From: Ochrobactrum sp. CGA5
GTDB lineage: Bacteria > Pseudomonadota > Alphaproteobacteria > Rhizobiales > Rhizobiaceae
Assembly (NCBI RefSeq): GCF_006345815.1
Contig: NZ_VCIG01000042.1
Location: forward strand, 186,001-250,000
Direction of reading: 5' to 3'
Length of the DNA stretch: 64,000 nt
A program made the position numbers and the translations under genes. Below are positions 44,433 to 54,892 of this stretch, one piece after another (the stretch's first letter is position 1; each line of letters starts with the position of its first letter). The notes under the pieces were generated by a model that saw only the letters and a list, made by a program, of their open reading frames with translations, had not been told where the DNA came from and did not search any database.

Positions 44433-45114
44433 GTACCTGATCACGGTCACTTTCGAGGTCGGTACTCGTCCCGCACCAGACTGTTCGGCCTTTCTCGACA
44501 ATATAGTGGCGATCTGCCAGCTTCTTCAGCACCGCGATATTCTTGTCGATCAGGAGGATCGACTGGCCCATTTCGCGTAATTGCATGATGCAATGCCAGA
44601 TCTCCGTGCGGATGACAGGGGCAAGCCCTTCCGTCGCTTCATCAAGGATCAGAAGATGCGGGTTTGTCATCAATGCGCGCCCGATGGCCAGCATCTGCTG
44701 CTCGCCGCCTGAAAGCGTGCCCGCCGTCTGGTCCGCACGCTCCTGCATACGCGGAAAAAGCGCATATATCTTGCCAAGATCCCACGGCGACTGCCGCTTG
44801 CAACGGTTCGACGCGGTTGCGACCAGATTTTCCCGCACTGTCAACGTGGGGAATATCTGCCGCCCCTCCGGCACAAGACCGACACCGAGACGTGCCACTT
44901 TTTCAGGGCTATAGCTGGTCGTGTCACGTCCTGCGATCTGGACGTATCCGCCTTTCGGGGTGAGCAGGCCCATCAATGTGCGTATGGTCGTGGTCTTGCC
45001 CATGCCGTTGCGGCCCATGAGCGTGACCAGTTCCCCCTCATTCACCTCCAGCGAGATGTCGAACAGTACTTGCGAATGTCCGTAAGCGGCCTGAAGTCCT
45101 TCGATTTTCAGCAC
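44413..45114 (-). CDS. livF: Branched-chain-type ABC importer, ATPase LivF
   Basis: The 233-residue protein starts at GTG after GAGGAGGAACT and overlaps livG by seven bases. Walker A is Gly-Arg-Asn-Gly-Met-Gly-Lys-Thr-Thr, the signature is Leu-Ser-Gly-Gly-Glu-Gln-Gln, and Walker B is Leu-Leu-Ile-Leu-Asp-Glu-Ala-Thr-Glu-Gly, the form seen in LivF. With LivG it powers the importer. The switch histidine (Ile-Asp-Lys-Asn position in LivF) is absent here, as in other LivF proteins. The cargo is probably an aromatic amino acid or its derivative, judged by the operon. Confidence 0.93.
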   Translation of the reverse strand: MLKIEGLQAAYGHSQVLFDISLEVNEGELVTLMGRNGMGKTTTIRTLMGLLTPKGGYVQIAGRDTTSYSPEKVARLGVGLVPEGRQIFPTLTVRENLVATASNRCKRQSPWDLGKIYALFPRMQERADQTAGTLSGGEQQMLAIGRALMTNPHLLILDEATEGLAPVIRTEIWHCIMQLREMGQSILLIDKNIAVLKKLADRHYIVEKGRTVWCGTSTDLESDRDQVHAYVGI

Positions 45115-45863
45115 AGTTCCTCCTCCCCGCCGAGATAGGCTTCCCGCACAGCTTCGCTCGCCCTTATGTCTTCAACCGTACCCGTCAGGATGACGCGGCC
45201 ATAGACCAGCACCGATATGCGGTCAGCGAGCGCAAACACCGCCTCCATGTCGTGCTCGACGAGCAGCATCGAAACCTTGCCGCGCAGCCCTTGCAAAAGT
45301 TCGATCATTTCCTGGCTTTCGACATGGCCGAGCCCAGCCATCGGTTCATCGAGGAGCAGAAGCTTCGGCTTTCCGGCCAGCGCCATAAGCAGCTCCAACT
45401 GCTTGCGCCCGCCGCTCGACAAATCGCCTGCAAGTTTTTCCGGGTGATTGGCCAAACGGCTTCCAGCAAGAATTGCATCAACCTCACGCCAGATGGCGCT
45501 GCGACCTTTGAGACTGTCGAGAATCCGGAAATTGTGTCCCTCGCGCGCCTGCACCGCCATCGCGATGTTCTGGCGCACGCTCATGTCGTTCAGGAGCGTC
45601 GATATCTGAAATGTGCGTCCCAATCCGCGTCCGACACGTGTGGCGGCAGGCAGTTTGGTAATATCCTCGCCCATCAGGCTGATCGTCCCGGATGAAGGCG
45701 TCAGCTCACCGCATAGCTGGTTGATAAGTGTCGACTTTCCCGCCCCATTCGGACCGATCAGGGCATGGATATGCCCCTGTGTAACGTCGAGCGTCACATG
45801 ATCGGTCGCGACCAGACCGGCAAAACGCTTCACCAGATCGCGGACCTGCAATATCGCAGTCAT
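45108..45863 (-). CDS. livG: Branched-chain-type ABC importer, ATPase LivG
   Basis: I chose the ATG at 45861-45863, which overlaps the livM stop by four bases (ATGA). A longer frame to 45986 overlaps livM and adds an arginine-rich nonsense sequence. The 251-residue protein has Walker A Gly-Pro-Asn-Gly-Ala-Gly-Lys-Ser-Thr, signature Leu-Ser-Ser-Gly-Gly-Arg-Lys, Walker B Leu-Leu-Leu-Leu-Asp-Glu-Pro-Met-Ala-Gly and switch Val-Glu-His-Asp-Met. The signature (Ser-Ser-Gly-Gly) is slightly altered from LSGGQ. It is the second ATPase of the complete Liv system encoded here. Confidence 0.93.
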   Translation of the reverse strand: MTAILQVRDLVKRFAGLVATDHVTLDVTQGHIHALIGPNGAGKSTLINQLCGELTPSSGTISLMGEDITKLPAATRVGRGLGRTFQISTLLNDMSVRQNIAMAVQAREGHNFRILDSLKGRSAIWREVDAILAGSRLANHPEKLAGDLSSGGRKQLELLMALAGKPKLLLLDEPMAGLGHVESQEMIELLQGLRGKVSMLLVEHDMEAVFALADRISVLVYGRVILTGTVEDIRASEAVREAYLGGEEELC

Positions 45864-46861
45864 GCGGCCACCTCCACCTTGCGGTCTTTGCGAAACGGAC
45901 GGCAAAGCGCGCGCCAACCGCCCACAATGCCGCCCTTGGTTCCCAAAACCACGACGAGCAGAATGATGCCCATGACAAGCTGCCAATGCTCAGTCCAGGC
46001 GGCAAGATAGGTGTGCAGGATCAGGAACGCAGCCGCTCCCCAAATAGGACCGAAGAACGTGCCGACGCCTCCCAGAATGACCATGACCATCAACTCACCC
46101 GATTTGGTCCAGTGCAGCGTATCCGGGCTCGCAAAACGCATGAAAATGGTGAGAAGCGCTCCAGCCAGACCAGCGCCCATTCCGGCAATCACAAAGCCAT
46201 AGAGTTTGTAGCGATAGGTTTCGATCCCCATGGCCGTCATGCGCCGCTCGCTCTGGCGAATGCCGGAAAGAACCGCGCCGTAGGACGAATGAACGACCCG
46301 CCAGAGGAACACGAAATATAGGATCATAGAAACGAGGATGACATAATACATCGTCGTCTTGTCACGCAGGCTGAGACCGAAAAGATCATTTGCCCGTCGC
46401 ACGATGATACCGTCTTCACCGCCATAGGTTTTGAGCGAAACAAAGAGAAAGAACAGCATCTGCGCGAAGGCGAGCGTAATCATGATGAATTGCACGCCAG
46501 ACGTGCGCAATGCCAGAGCACCGATGATCAGCGCGGCAAGGCCTGCAACCAGTATTGCCGCCGGTACGGTGACCAGAAACTGGTCAGAACCGGGAATGAA
46601 ACCGAAAAGCATCGTCTCTTCGGCATGGTGGAAATAAAGAATACCCACAACATAGGAACCGATCCCGAAAAAGGCGGCATGACCGAAGGAAACCATCCCG
46701 CCATAGCCGAGGATCAGATTGAGGCTGGCCGCGGCAATGGCATAGATCATGATCCGGGCGACGAGGCTGGACGCAGCCGTCTGCCCCAGCGCTTCGGCCC
46801 CAAAAGGAAAAAGTGCGAGCGCCACACAGCCGAGAAGAACGAACAAAAAGCGGTATGACAT
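45860..46861 (-). CDS. livM: Branched-chain-type ABC importer, permease LivM
   Basis: The 333-residue protein has around nine membrane helices. The family motif Leu-Asn-Leu-Ile-Leu-Gly-Tyr-Gly-Gly-Met-Val-Ser-Phe-Gly-His-Ala-Ala-Phe-Phe-Gly-Ile-Gly is present near residues 44-65. The Glu-Arg-Arg-Met-Thr-Ala-Met-Gly coupling helix that contacts the ATPase follows. The GGGAG ribosome site lies eight bases before the ATG, and the gene begins three bases after livH. It forms the inner-membrane channel with LivH. Confidence 0.93.
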   Translation of the reverse strand: MSYRFLFVLLGCVALALFPFGAEALGQTAASSLVARIMIYAIAAASLNLILGYGGMVSFGHAAFFGIGSYVVGILYFHHAEETMLFGFIPGSDQFLVTVPAAILVAGLAALIIGALALRTSGVQFIMITLAFAQMLFFLFVSLKTYGGEDGIIVRRANDLFGLSLRDKTTMYYVILVSMILYFVFLWRVVHSSYGAVLSGIRQSERRMTAMGIETYRYKLYGFVIAGMGAGLAGALLTIFMRFASPDTLHWTKSGELMVMVILGGVGTFFGPIWGAAAFLILHTYLAAWTEHWQLVMGIILLVVVLGTKGGIVGGWRALCRPFRKDRKVEVAA

Positions 46862-46864
46862 GAT

Positions 46865-47779
46865 TTAGGCTCCCACCGGAAAGAGGCCTCTCGGGCGGAA
46901 CAGAAGAACGATAGCCATCAGTAGATAAATGCCCATGGACGCGATACCCACGCCGAGCGCGTCGGCTTCGGGCCCCGCCATGAAGTGGCGCAGAATGGAA
47001 GGCAGGAAGGCGCGCAGGCAGGTATCGATGATGCCGAGCGAAATACCCGCGATAAAAGCTCCCTTGATGGAGCCGACGCCGCCGATAACCACAACCACGA
47101 AAGTGGCGAGAAGAATCTGTTCGCCCATACCGACCTGAACTGCCAAAATCGGGCTGGTCATGAAGCCGGCAAGGCCCGCGAAAGCCGCACCAAGCGCAAA
47201 AACCAGCGTATAAAGCAGGCGGATGTCGACGCCAAGCGCACGCACCATATCGCGGTTGGTCGATCCTGCACGGACCAGCATGCCGATGCGGGTGCGGTTG
47301 ATGAGCAGATAAAGACCGCCGGCGACCGACAGACCGGCCACAATGATGAGCAAACGGAACGGCGGATAGCTCAGGCCTGAAAACAGCTCGATCGGCTGGG
47401 AGAGCGATGCCGGTAGCTGCGTGAAAATCGGCTGGCGGCCAAACATCAGAACGGTCAGCTCATTGAAAATCAAAATAAGCGAGAAAGTCGCCAGCACCTG
47501 ATCCAGATGATCGCGTTGATAGAGCTTTCGCATGATGCCAAGCTCGATCACAATACCTGCAATTGTTGCCGCCAAAATGGCTGCCGGCAGCCCCAACCAG
47601 AAGTTTCCTGTCTGCACGGCCACCCAGGTGCCGATGAAAGCGCCGATCATGTAGAGCGAGCCGTGAGCGAGGTTGATAACGCCCATGATCCCAAAGATCA
47701 GCGTCAACCCTGCCGCCAGAAGGAACAACATAACGCCGTAGAGAAGGCCATTTAAAAGTTGCTCGAAGATGAGTGTCAT
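46865..47779 (-). CDS. livH: Branched-chain-type ABC importer, permease LivH
   Basis: The 304-residue hydrophobic protein has the LivH start Leu-Leu-Asn-Gly-Leu-Leu-Tyr-Gly-Val-Met and Gly-Val-Ile-Asn-Leu-Ala-His-Gly near residue 33. The coupling motif Asn-Arg-Asp-Met-Val-Arg-Ala-Leu-Gly-Val-Asp lies near residue 178. There is no clear Shine-Dalgarno site; translation may depend on RNA structure after livK. It pairs with LivM. Confidence 0.92.
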   Translation of the reverse strand: MTLIFEQLLNGLLYGVMLFLLAAGLTLIFGIMGVINLAHGSLYMIGAFIGTWVAVQTGNFWLGLPAAILAATIAGIVIELGIMRKLYQRDHLDQVLATFSLILIFNELTVLMFGRQPIFTQLPASLSQPIELFSGLSYPPFRLLIIVAGLSVAGGLYLLINRTRIGMLVRAGSTNRDMVRALGVDIRLLYTLVFALGAAFAGLAGFMTSPILAVQVGMGEQILLATFVVVVIGGVGSIKGAFIAGISLGIIDTCLRAFLPSILRHFMAGPEADALGVGIASMGIYLLMAIVLLFRPRGLFPVGA

Positions 47780-47817
47780 TGGAGGAAACGACCTTCATGA
47801 GAAATGAAAGGAAGCGT

Positions 47818-47839
47818 GGCGCGCACTTTCGCGCGCGCC
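47818..47839 (-). promoter_or_regulatory. Hairpin between livK and livH, likely attenuating or mRNA-stabilising
   Basis: GGCGCGC (47818-47824) pairs with GCGCGCC (47833-47839) around an 8-base loop in the 72-base gap after the binding-protein gene. Similar hairpins in other ABC operons keep the binding protein in excess over the permease by stopping part of transcription or blocking 3' decay. No T-run follows. Confidence 0.5.
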
Positions 47840-47851
47840 GGACGGTGGATG

Positions 47852-49015
47852 TCAGAGCTTGCACTCTGCGGAATAGGAATCACCGTAATTTTCGATCAGC
47901 TTCTTTTTGATCCTGGTGGTCGGGTTGCCATCCTCACCCTTGACGACATCAAGAAGGTACCAGTCCTGCATCGGATGCTGGTTTGGGCCGAAGGCAAAAT
48001 TGCCACGCACCGACTGGAAATCCGCCTTCCGCAGCGCTTCACGTACTGCGTCGATATCGTCAACGCCACCGGTCTGCTTCAATGCAGAAGCAATCAGCCG
48101 AGCCACATCGTAGCCTTGCGTGCCGTAATAGGTTAAAGGCCGGTCAGGATAAGCAGCTTTCCACTTTGCAACGAGCTCCTTGCTTGCGGCATTGTCCATA
48201 TCCGGGCTCCAGTGGCTGGTGGCCATGATTCCAACCGAAGCGTCCCCCAGTGATTTGAGGATCACAGCATCGCTGGACGGCTCGGAAAGCACCATCGGAA
48301 TCTTGCCGAGCAGACCGGCCTGCTGATACTGGCGCATGAAAGCGATACCCATGCCGCCGGGATGAAACTGGAAGACCACATCGGGGTTTGCCGCACGGAT
48401 CTGCGCCATCTCGGCCGAATAATCGGTCTGGTCGAGCTGGGTGTAGATTTCACCGACAACTTCGCCCTTGAACCGGCGCTTGAAGCCCGCGAGCGCATCC
48501 TTGCCTGCTTGATAATTCGGCGCAAGAATGAAAGCGCGCTTGAACCCTTCCTGTTCCGCAGCAATGCCCGATGCTTCATGGAGCGAGTCATTCTGCCAGG
48601 AAACCACGAAATAATTGGCATTGCAGCCCTTGCCCGCCATGTTCGAGGGCGCCGCGTTGGCACTGATATAGATGCTGTCATTGTCGACGATATCCGGCAC
48701 CGTTGCACCGGCTACATTCGAAAAGATGATGCCGGTAAACAGCTTCACGCCGTCTTCCGACATGAATCGCTCGGCGATCTGTCGTCCGTTACCGGGCTTG
48801 GCGGCGTCGTCCTCGACCTCCAATTCAACCGGCACACCTCCGAGTTTGCCGCCTTCCGCATCAATGGCAAGCTTCATGCCGTCGCGCACGTCCTGACCAA
48901 GATAGCCCCCGGGACCTGACAATGTCGTTATCACACCGATCTTGACCGGTTCGGCGGTCGCGGTGCCAGTCGTCAGCCCTGCCAGCAGGCCGACCATCAG
49001 GAGTTTGTTTCTCAT
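47852..49015 (-). CDS. livK: Branched-chain-type ABC importer, periplasmic binding protein LivK-like
   Basis: The ATG at 49013-49015 with AAGGGG upstream gives 387 residues and a signal peptide ending Thr-Ala-Thr-Ala. The mature part begins Val-Lys-Ile-Gly-Val-Ile-Thr-Thr-Leu-Ser-Gly-Pro and has the leucine-binding-protein fold, with Tyr-Gly-Thr-Gln-Gly-Tyr-Asp and a conserved Asn-Pro-Asp-Val segment. Many proteins in this family bind aromatic acids rather than leucine. Its operon with 3-hydroxyanthranilate dioxygenase suggests an aromatic amino-acid-like ligand. Confidence 0.9.
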   Translation of the reverse strand: MRNKLLMVGLLAGLTTGTATAEPVKIGVITTLSGPGGYLGQDVRDGMKLAIDAEGGKLGGVPVELEVEDDAAKPGNGRQIAERFMSEDGVKLFTGIIFSNVAGATVPDIVDNDSIYISANAAPSNMAGKGCNANYFVVSWQNDSLHEASGIAAEQEGFKRAFILAPNYQAGKDALAGFKRRFKGEVVGEIYTQLDQTDYSAEMAQIRAANPDVVFQFHPGGMGIAFMRQYQQAGLLGKIPMVLSEPSSDAVILKSLGDASVGIMATSHWSPDMDNAASKELVAKWKAAYPDRPLTYYGTQGYDVARLIASALKQTGGVDDIDAVREALRKADFQSVRGNFAFGPNQHPMQDWYLLDVVKGEDGNPTTRIKKKLIENYGDSYSAECKL

Positions 49016-49074
49016 TTCATTTCCCCTTGTCTTTTTATGGATAAGCACCCGACAGTTTCGTCGGGCGCGCCTCA

Positions 49075-50603
<1,529 letters not shown>

Positions 50604-50727
50604 CGGAATCCTCGCTTCGGGGCGGGTCACTCCAAACCCGCGTTTTTCCTATCGAGCCTCACTTTCTTTCATTCGAGAAGTCTTGTAAGTAGAATATATT
50701 CATAAACAAAAACTCATAAGTGAGCTG

Positions 50728-51654
50728 ATGCGTCCCACTCTCCGCCAGATCGAATGCTTTCAGGCCGTGGTCGAACTGGGAAATTTTTCACGTGCAGCCG
50801 AGCGTGTCAGAACGACCCAGGCCAATCTTTCCCACACCATACGCGATCTGGAGACGGTGCTGGATACGCGGCTGTTCGACCGGACGACGCGGCGCGTCAG
50901 CCTGACGGATGCAGGACGAGCCTTTGCGGAAGGCGCGCTTGCCGGCCTTGCCGAAATTGATCGTGCCGCTGAAGTCGTACGCGATCTGGGCAAGTTGCGG
51001 CGCGGTCAGGTCAGTATCGCCGCTCCGCCATTGCTATGCACGACAGTGCTTCCGCGGCTGGTTCGCCGTGTGGCCGACGAACATCCCAACCTTGTCATCA
51101 AGATCGAGGATGTCGGACCTGAAATCGTCATCGAACAGGTTCGGAACGGACGGTGCGACCTCGGCGTCGGCACTTTTTCCGGTGAGGATTCGGATGTTGA
51201 AAGCCAGATGGCACTGCGCGATCAATTGATGATTTTCGTGTCGCCTGATCACGATTTCGCGGGGCATCAACACGTGTGCTGGTCTGAGCTCGACAATCAG
51301 CCGATCATTACGCTTACCCAGAAAAGCAACATCCGGCTTTTGACAGAACTCGGCTTTGAACAGGCGAAACTGGCGCTTCGACCACATATGGAGGTCAACC
51401 AGATTCATACGGTCCTGTCGCTGGTGGAGGTCAATGCCGGTATCGCTGTACTGCCTGCCTATGCTTTCACCGCTCTGCGCGGTCGCGGCATCGTGGCCCG
51501 CCCGCTGACGGACCCGGCAATCGTGCGAGAGGTTCGTCTCATCACGCCCCGCGACCGCGAACAATCAGCGGCCACCGTCGCCGTGCGTTCCATCCTGCGA
51601 AATCTGCTGCGCCAGATGATCCCCGAAATGCCGGGAGACAGCAACGCCGGATAG
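50728..51654 (+). CDS. LysR-family transcriptional regulator of the 3-hydroxyanthranilate operon
   Basis: The 308-residue protein has an N-terminal helix-turn-helix (Leu-Arg-Gln-Ile-Glu-Cys-Phe, Thr-Gln-Ala-Asn-Leu-Ser-His-Thr-Ile-Arg-Asp-Leu-Glu) and a LysR substrate domain. It is divergent from the DapA-like gene with only 124 bases between the starts. This AT-rich gap has related sites around 50690-50720 (ATTCATAAAC and CTCATAAGTG), candidates for its binding half-sites. It is most likely the operon's own activator responding to a pathway compound. Confidence 0.88.
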   Translation: MRPTLRQIECFQAVVELGNFSRAAERVRTTQANLSHTIRDLETVLDTRLFDRTTRRVSLTDAGRAFAEGALAGLAEIDRAAEVVRDLGKLRRGQVSIAAPPLLCTTVLPRLVRRVADEHPNLVIKIEDVGPEIVIEQVRNGRCDLGVGTFSGEDSDVESQMALRDQLMIFVSPDHDFAGHQHVCWSELDNQPIITLTQKSNIRLLTELGFEQAKLALRPHMEVNQIHTVLSLVEVNAGIAVLPAYAFTALRGRGIVARPLTDPAIVREVRLITPRDREQSAATVAVRSILRNLLRQMIPEMPGDSNAG

Positions 51655-51815
51655 ACCATTTCCACGCATGTCTAACCAACCTTTTGAGCTTGCTTCGTGC
51701 GCCTCGGCGCGCTCATATAAAATTGAAGTGTCGTTTAGAATCATCTGGAAAAGTCGATACTAAACAAACACACCGCCGAAGGTCGGTCGCGTCGCCAGCA
51801 AGGGAATGCAGCTTC

Positions 51816-53414
51816 ATGAATACATATGGAAAACTATTTTCAGCCGCGCTGGTCGCGGCTGCCCTCAACAGCACGGCAGTTGGACAGGTCTTTGCCAAGA
51901 CCTTGATCTATTGCTCCGAGGCGTCTCCTGAAATGTTCGACGCAGCACAGACGACATCCGGTGCCGTTTATGACGCATCGGCGCGCAATGTTTCCAACGG
52001 ACTTATCAAGATCAAGCGAGGCTCGACGGAGCTGGAACCCGGCCTCGCGGAAAGCTGGGACGTTTCTGCCGACGGTAAGGAATATACTTTTCATCTGCGA
52101 AAAGGCGTGAAGTTTCACACCACAAGTTTTTTCACCCCGACGCGTGAATTCAATGCGGATGATGTAATCTTCACCTTCGACCGCCAGGGGAACAAGGACA
52201 ATCCCTATTACAATCAGGGTACATGGCCGCAATTCGGGGCCTATTCCTTTCCCTCGCTGATCGAGAAAATCGAGAAGATTGACGATCACACAGTGAAGTT
52301 TGTGCTGGCGCATCCCGAAGCGACCTTTATCTCGACGCTGTCGCTGACATTCGCCGTTATTCAGTCCAGGGAGTATGCCGACAAGCTCGTCGCGGAAGGC
52401 CGCATTGCGGAGTTCAGCCAACAGCCCGTTGGAACCGGCCCTTATCAGTTCGTTGCCTATCAGAAGGACAGCGCCATCCGCTATCAGGCCAATCCTGACT
52501 ATTGGGCAGGCAAACAGAAGATCGACAATCTCATCTTTGCGATCACGCCGGATGCGGCAGTGCGTTATCAGAAGCTGAAGTCGGGCGAATGCCATGTCAT
52601 TGCCGCTCCGAACCCCGCCGATATTGCGGAAATGAAGAAGGACCCGGCTGTTGAAATGCTGCACAAGGAAGGCCTGAACCTGTCCTTCCTCGCCTACAAT
52701 ACCCAGCAGAAGCCGTTTGATGATGTGCGCGTCCGCAAGGCGCTGAACATGGCGGTCAACAAGGCTGCCATCATCGATGCGGTCTATCTCGGCTCGGCAG
52801 TCCCGTCGGTCAATCCTCTGCCCCCGAGTATCTGGGGTTACAATAAGAACGTAAAGGATGATCCTTATGATCCCGAACGGTCGCGGAAGCTGCTTGATGA
52901 AGCAGGCGTCAAAGACCTGAAGATGAAAATCTGGGCCATGCCCGTGCAGCGGCCCTATATGCCGAACGCGCGGCGCGCTGCCGAGCTTATCCAGTCCGAT
53001 TTCGCCAAGGTTGGCGTCACGGCGGAAATTGTCACCTATGACTGGGGCGAATATCTAAAGCGTTCTCTGGATAAGGACCGAGACGGTGCCGTCATGCTCG
53101 GCTGGACCGGCGGAATTGCCGATCCCGACAATTTCCTCGCAGCCCTGCTGAGCTGTAAGGCCATCGGCAGCGCCAATCGCGCGAACTGGTGCGATCAGGA
53201 TTTCGAGAAGCTCATTCAGGCAGCCAAGCTGACGACCGACCAGTCAGAACGCACCAAGCTCTATGAGCAGGCGCAGGTCGTCTTCAAGGAACAGGCTCCC
53301 TGGCTGACAATCGCCCATCAGATCGTCGAGCAGCCGATCAGCAAGAAGGTCAAGGACTTCCGCATCGATCCCTTTGGCGGCTATCTTTTCGAGGACGTCG
53401 ACATTGAGGAATAG
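51816..53414 (+). CDS. DppA-like periplasmic dipeptide/oligopeptide-binding protein
   Basis: The ATG at 51816 starts a signal peptide ending Gln-Val-Phe-Ala; upstream in-frame sequence is not signal-like. The 532-residue protein has the SBP_bac_5 layout: an early Tyr-Cys-Ser-Glu-Ala-Ser-Pro-Glu, Leu-Glu-Pro-Gly-Leu-Ala-Glu-Ser-Trp near residue 70, and the family signature around Phe-His-Leu-Arg-Lys-Gly-Val-Lys-Phe-His. It resembles DppA, which binds dipeptides and haem. No permease or ATPase genes accompany it, so it must use an importer from elsewhere. The next gene, peptidase T, fits peptide use. Confidence 0.88.
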   Translation: MNTYGKLFSAALVAAALNSTAVGQVFAKTLIYCSEASPEMFDAAQTTSGAVYDASARNVSNGLIKIKRGSTELEPGLAESWDVSADGKEYTFHLRKGVKFHTTSFFTPTREFNADDVIFTFDRQGNKDNPYYNQGTWPQFGAYSFPSLIEKIEKIDDHTVKFVLAHPEATFISTLSLTFAVIQSREYADKLVAEGRIAEFSQQPVGTGPYQFVAYQKDSAIRYQANPDYWAGKQKIDNLIFAITPDAAVRYQKLKSGECHVIAAPNPADIAEMKKDPAVEMLHKEGLNLSFLAYNTQQKPFDDVRVRKALNMAVNKAAIIDAVYLGSAVPSVNPLPPSIWGYNKNVKDDPYDPERSRKLLDEAGVKDLKMKIWAMPVQRPYMPNARRAAELIQSDFAKVGVTAEIVTYDWGEYLKRSLDKDRDGAVMLGWTGGIADPDNFLAALLSCKAIGSANRANWCDQDFEKLIQAAKLTTDQSERTKLYEQAQVVFKEQAPWLTIAHQIVEQPISKKVKDFRIDPFGGYLFEDVDIEE

Positions 53415-53456
53415 GCCTGGCCCTTACCAGCTTGATGGCTGGCGATAGATTACAGG

Positions 53457-53503
53457 TAGCGGGCATGGAGCATAATCCGACAGGCGTGAAACAACGCCCG
53501 CTA
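53457..53503 (+). terminator. Inverted repeat after the DppA-like gene
   Basis: TAGCGGGC (53457-53464) and GCCCGCTA (53496-53503) are perfect complements around a 31-base loop in the 148-base gap before pepT. It could reduce readthrough into pepT. The long loop and lack of T-run make this tentative. Confidence 0.35.
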
Positions 53504-53562
53504 TCCTTCTTTCGTGCCTGTGTGAATCCGGGCCGATTCCGACCACTAGCCGAGAAAATAAG

Positions 53563-54807
53563 ATGGATATCGTAGACCGCTTCCTAGCCTATACCCGCAT
53601 CAACACGACCGCTGTGCCGAATACAGGCAAACTTCCGTCGAGCCAGGGGCAAACCGATCTCGCAAAGTTGCTCGCCAGCGAAATGCGCGCCATGGGCATG
53701 GAGGTTGAGGAGCGCGACCATTCAATCGTCGTCGGCACGCTGCCTGCCAATGCCTCCAATGCCGATCATCAGTTTCCGACAATCGCATGGGTCGCCCATC
53801 TCGATACGTCCAGCGAATATACAACCGATACCCGCGCTCATGTGGTCGATTACAAGGGCGGCGATATCGTGCTCAACGAGGCGACCGGCGCCACCATGCG
53901 GCTTGCCGAATTCCCCGAGCTGGAACGTTATGTCGGGGACAGGATTATCGTGACGGACGGCACCAGCTTGCTCGGCGCTGATAACAAATCCGCCATTGCC
54001 GAGATCATGCATGCCATGCAGGTCCTGACCACCCACCCCGAAATAGAACACGGCACCGTCAAGGTCGTCTTCGTCCCGGATGAGGAAATCGGACTGCTTG
54101 GAGCCAAGGCGCTCGACGTCGCCTCCCTGAAAGCCGATTTCGCCTATACGCTCGATTGCTGTGCGGTTGGCGAGATCGTGTATGAGAACTGGAATGCGGG
54201 TGAGTTCCGCCTCACTTTCAAAGGCCAGCCCGCTCATCCGATGTCGGCCAAGGGCAAGCTGCGCAATGCTATTCTCTATGCCCAGCAATTCCTTTCAATG
54301 ATGCCGGGCGGCGAACGCCCGGAGTATACGGAAGGCACCGAGGGCTATTATTGGGCCAAGGGCATTCACGGGACTGTTGCCGAGACAATCCTGATTGTCG
54401 ACATCCGCGATTTCACGAAAGACGGTTACGAAACACGGCGTGCATTCATCGAGAACCTGGCTGCAAGTTTCAACCAGCTCCACGGAGAAGGCACGGTTCA
54501 TGTGGACTACAAGCCTGTCTATCGGAACGCCGCCGAAAGCTTGCAAGGCGAAAACCGCTATCCGGTCGTGCTTGCCCTACAGGCCATGAAAGCAATCGGG
54601 GTAGTACCGACACCGCTGCCGATGCGTGGCGGCTATGACGGCGCCGTGCTCTCCGAAAAGGGACTGCCATGCCCGAACCTGTTCTGCGGCGCGCACAACT
54701 TTCACTCGATTTACGAGTTTCTACCGGTTGGCTCGCTTAACAAAGCCTCCGAGATGGTCATCGAAATACTGAAGAGCGCACGGATACCCGATAAAAGCGC
54801 CGGTTGA
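53563..54807 (+). CDS. pepT: Peptidase T (tripeptide aminopeptidase)
   Basis: The 414-residue M20 metallopeptidase has its first zinc motif Ala-His-Leu-Asp-Thr near residue 86 and Gly-Ala-Asp-Asn-Lys-Ser-Ala near residue 142. Val-Pro-Asp-Glu-Glu-Ile-Gly carries the catalytic and zinc-binding glutamates, and the C-terminal Cys-Gly-Ala-His-Asn-Phe-His supplies the last histidine. Asp-Gly-Thr-Ser-Leu-Leu-Gly-Ala-Asp and Pro-Met-Arg-Gly-Gly-Tyr-Asp-Gly are typical of PepT. It removes the N-terminal residue of tripeptides in the cytoplasm. It follows the peptide-binding protein on the same strand. Confidence 0.95.
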   Translation: MDIVDRFLAYTRINTTAVPNTGKLPSSQGQTDLAKLLASEMRAMGMEVEERDHSIVVGTLPANASNADHQFPTIAWVAHLDTSSEYTTDTRAHVVDYKGGDIVLNEATGATMRLAEFPELERYVGDRIIVTDGTSLLGADNKSAIAEIMHAMQVLTTHPEIEHGTVKVVFVPDEEIGLLGAKALDVASLKADFAYTLDCCAVGEIVYENWNAGEFRLTFKGQPAHPMSAKGKLRNAILYAQQFLSMMPGGERPEYTEGTEGYYWAKGIHGTVAETILIVDIRDFTKDGYETRRAFIENLAASFNQLHGEGTVHVDYKPVYRNAAESLQGENRYPVVLALQAMKAIGVVPTPLPMRGGYDGAVLSEKGLPCPNLFCGAHNFHSIYEFLPVGSLNKASEMVIEILKSARIPDKSAG

Positions 54808-54820
54808 TCAGCCTCAATAT

Positions 54821-54849
54821 GGGGAGACGTGAATTCATCTCGTCTCCCC
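54821..54849. terminator. Hairpin between convergent pepT and ggt
   Basis: GGGGAGACG (54821-54829) pairs perfectly with CGTCTCCCC (54841-54849) with an 11-base loop. It lies in the short gap between the two convergent genes. There is no strong T-run, but the stem is stable and well placed. Confidence 0.65.
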
Positions 54850-54892
54850 GCTTCCTGTCTGGGCCTTCTGTTAATATTGGAGTGGTTCCAGT

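Noticed and set aside
45863..45986. Longer start for livG
   Set aside because: It overlaps livM by over 120 bases with an arginine-rich sequence; the ATGA overlap at 45860-45863 is the normal arrangement.
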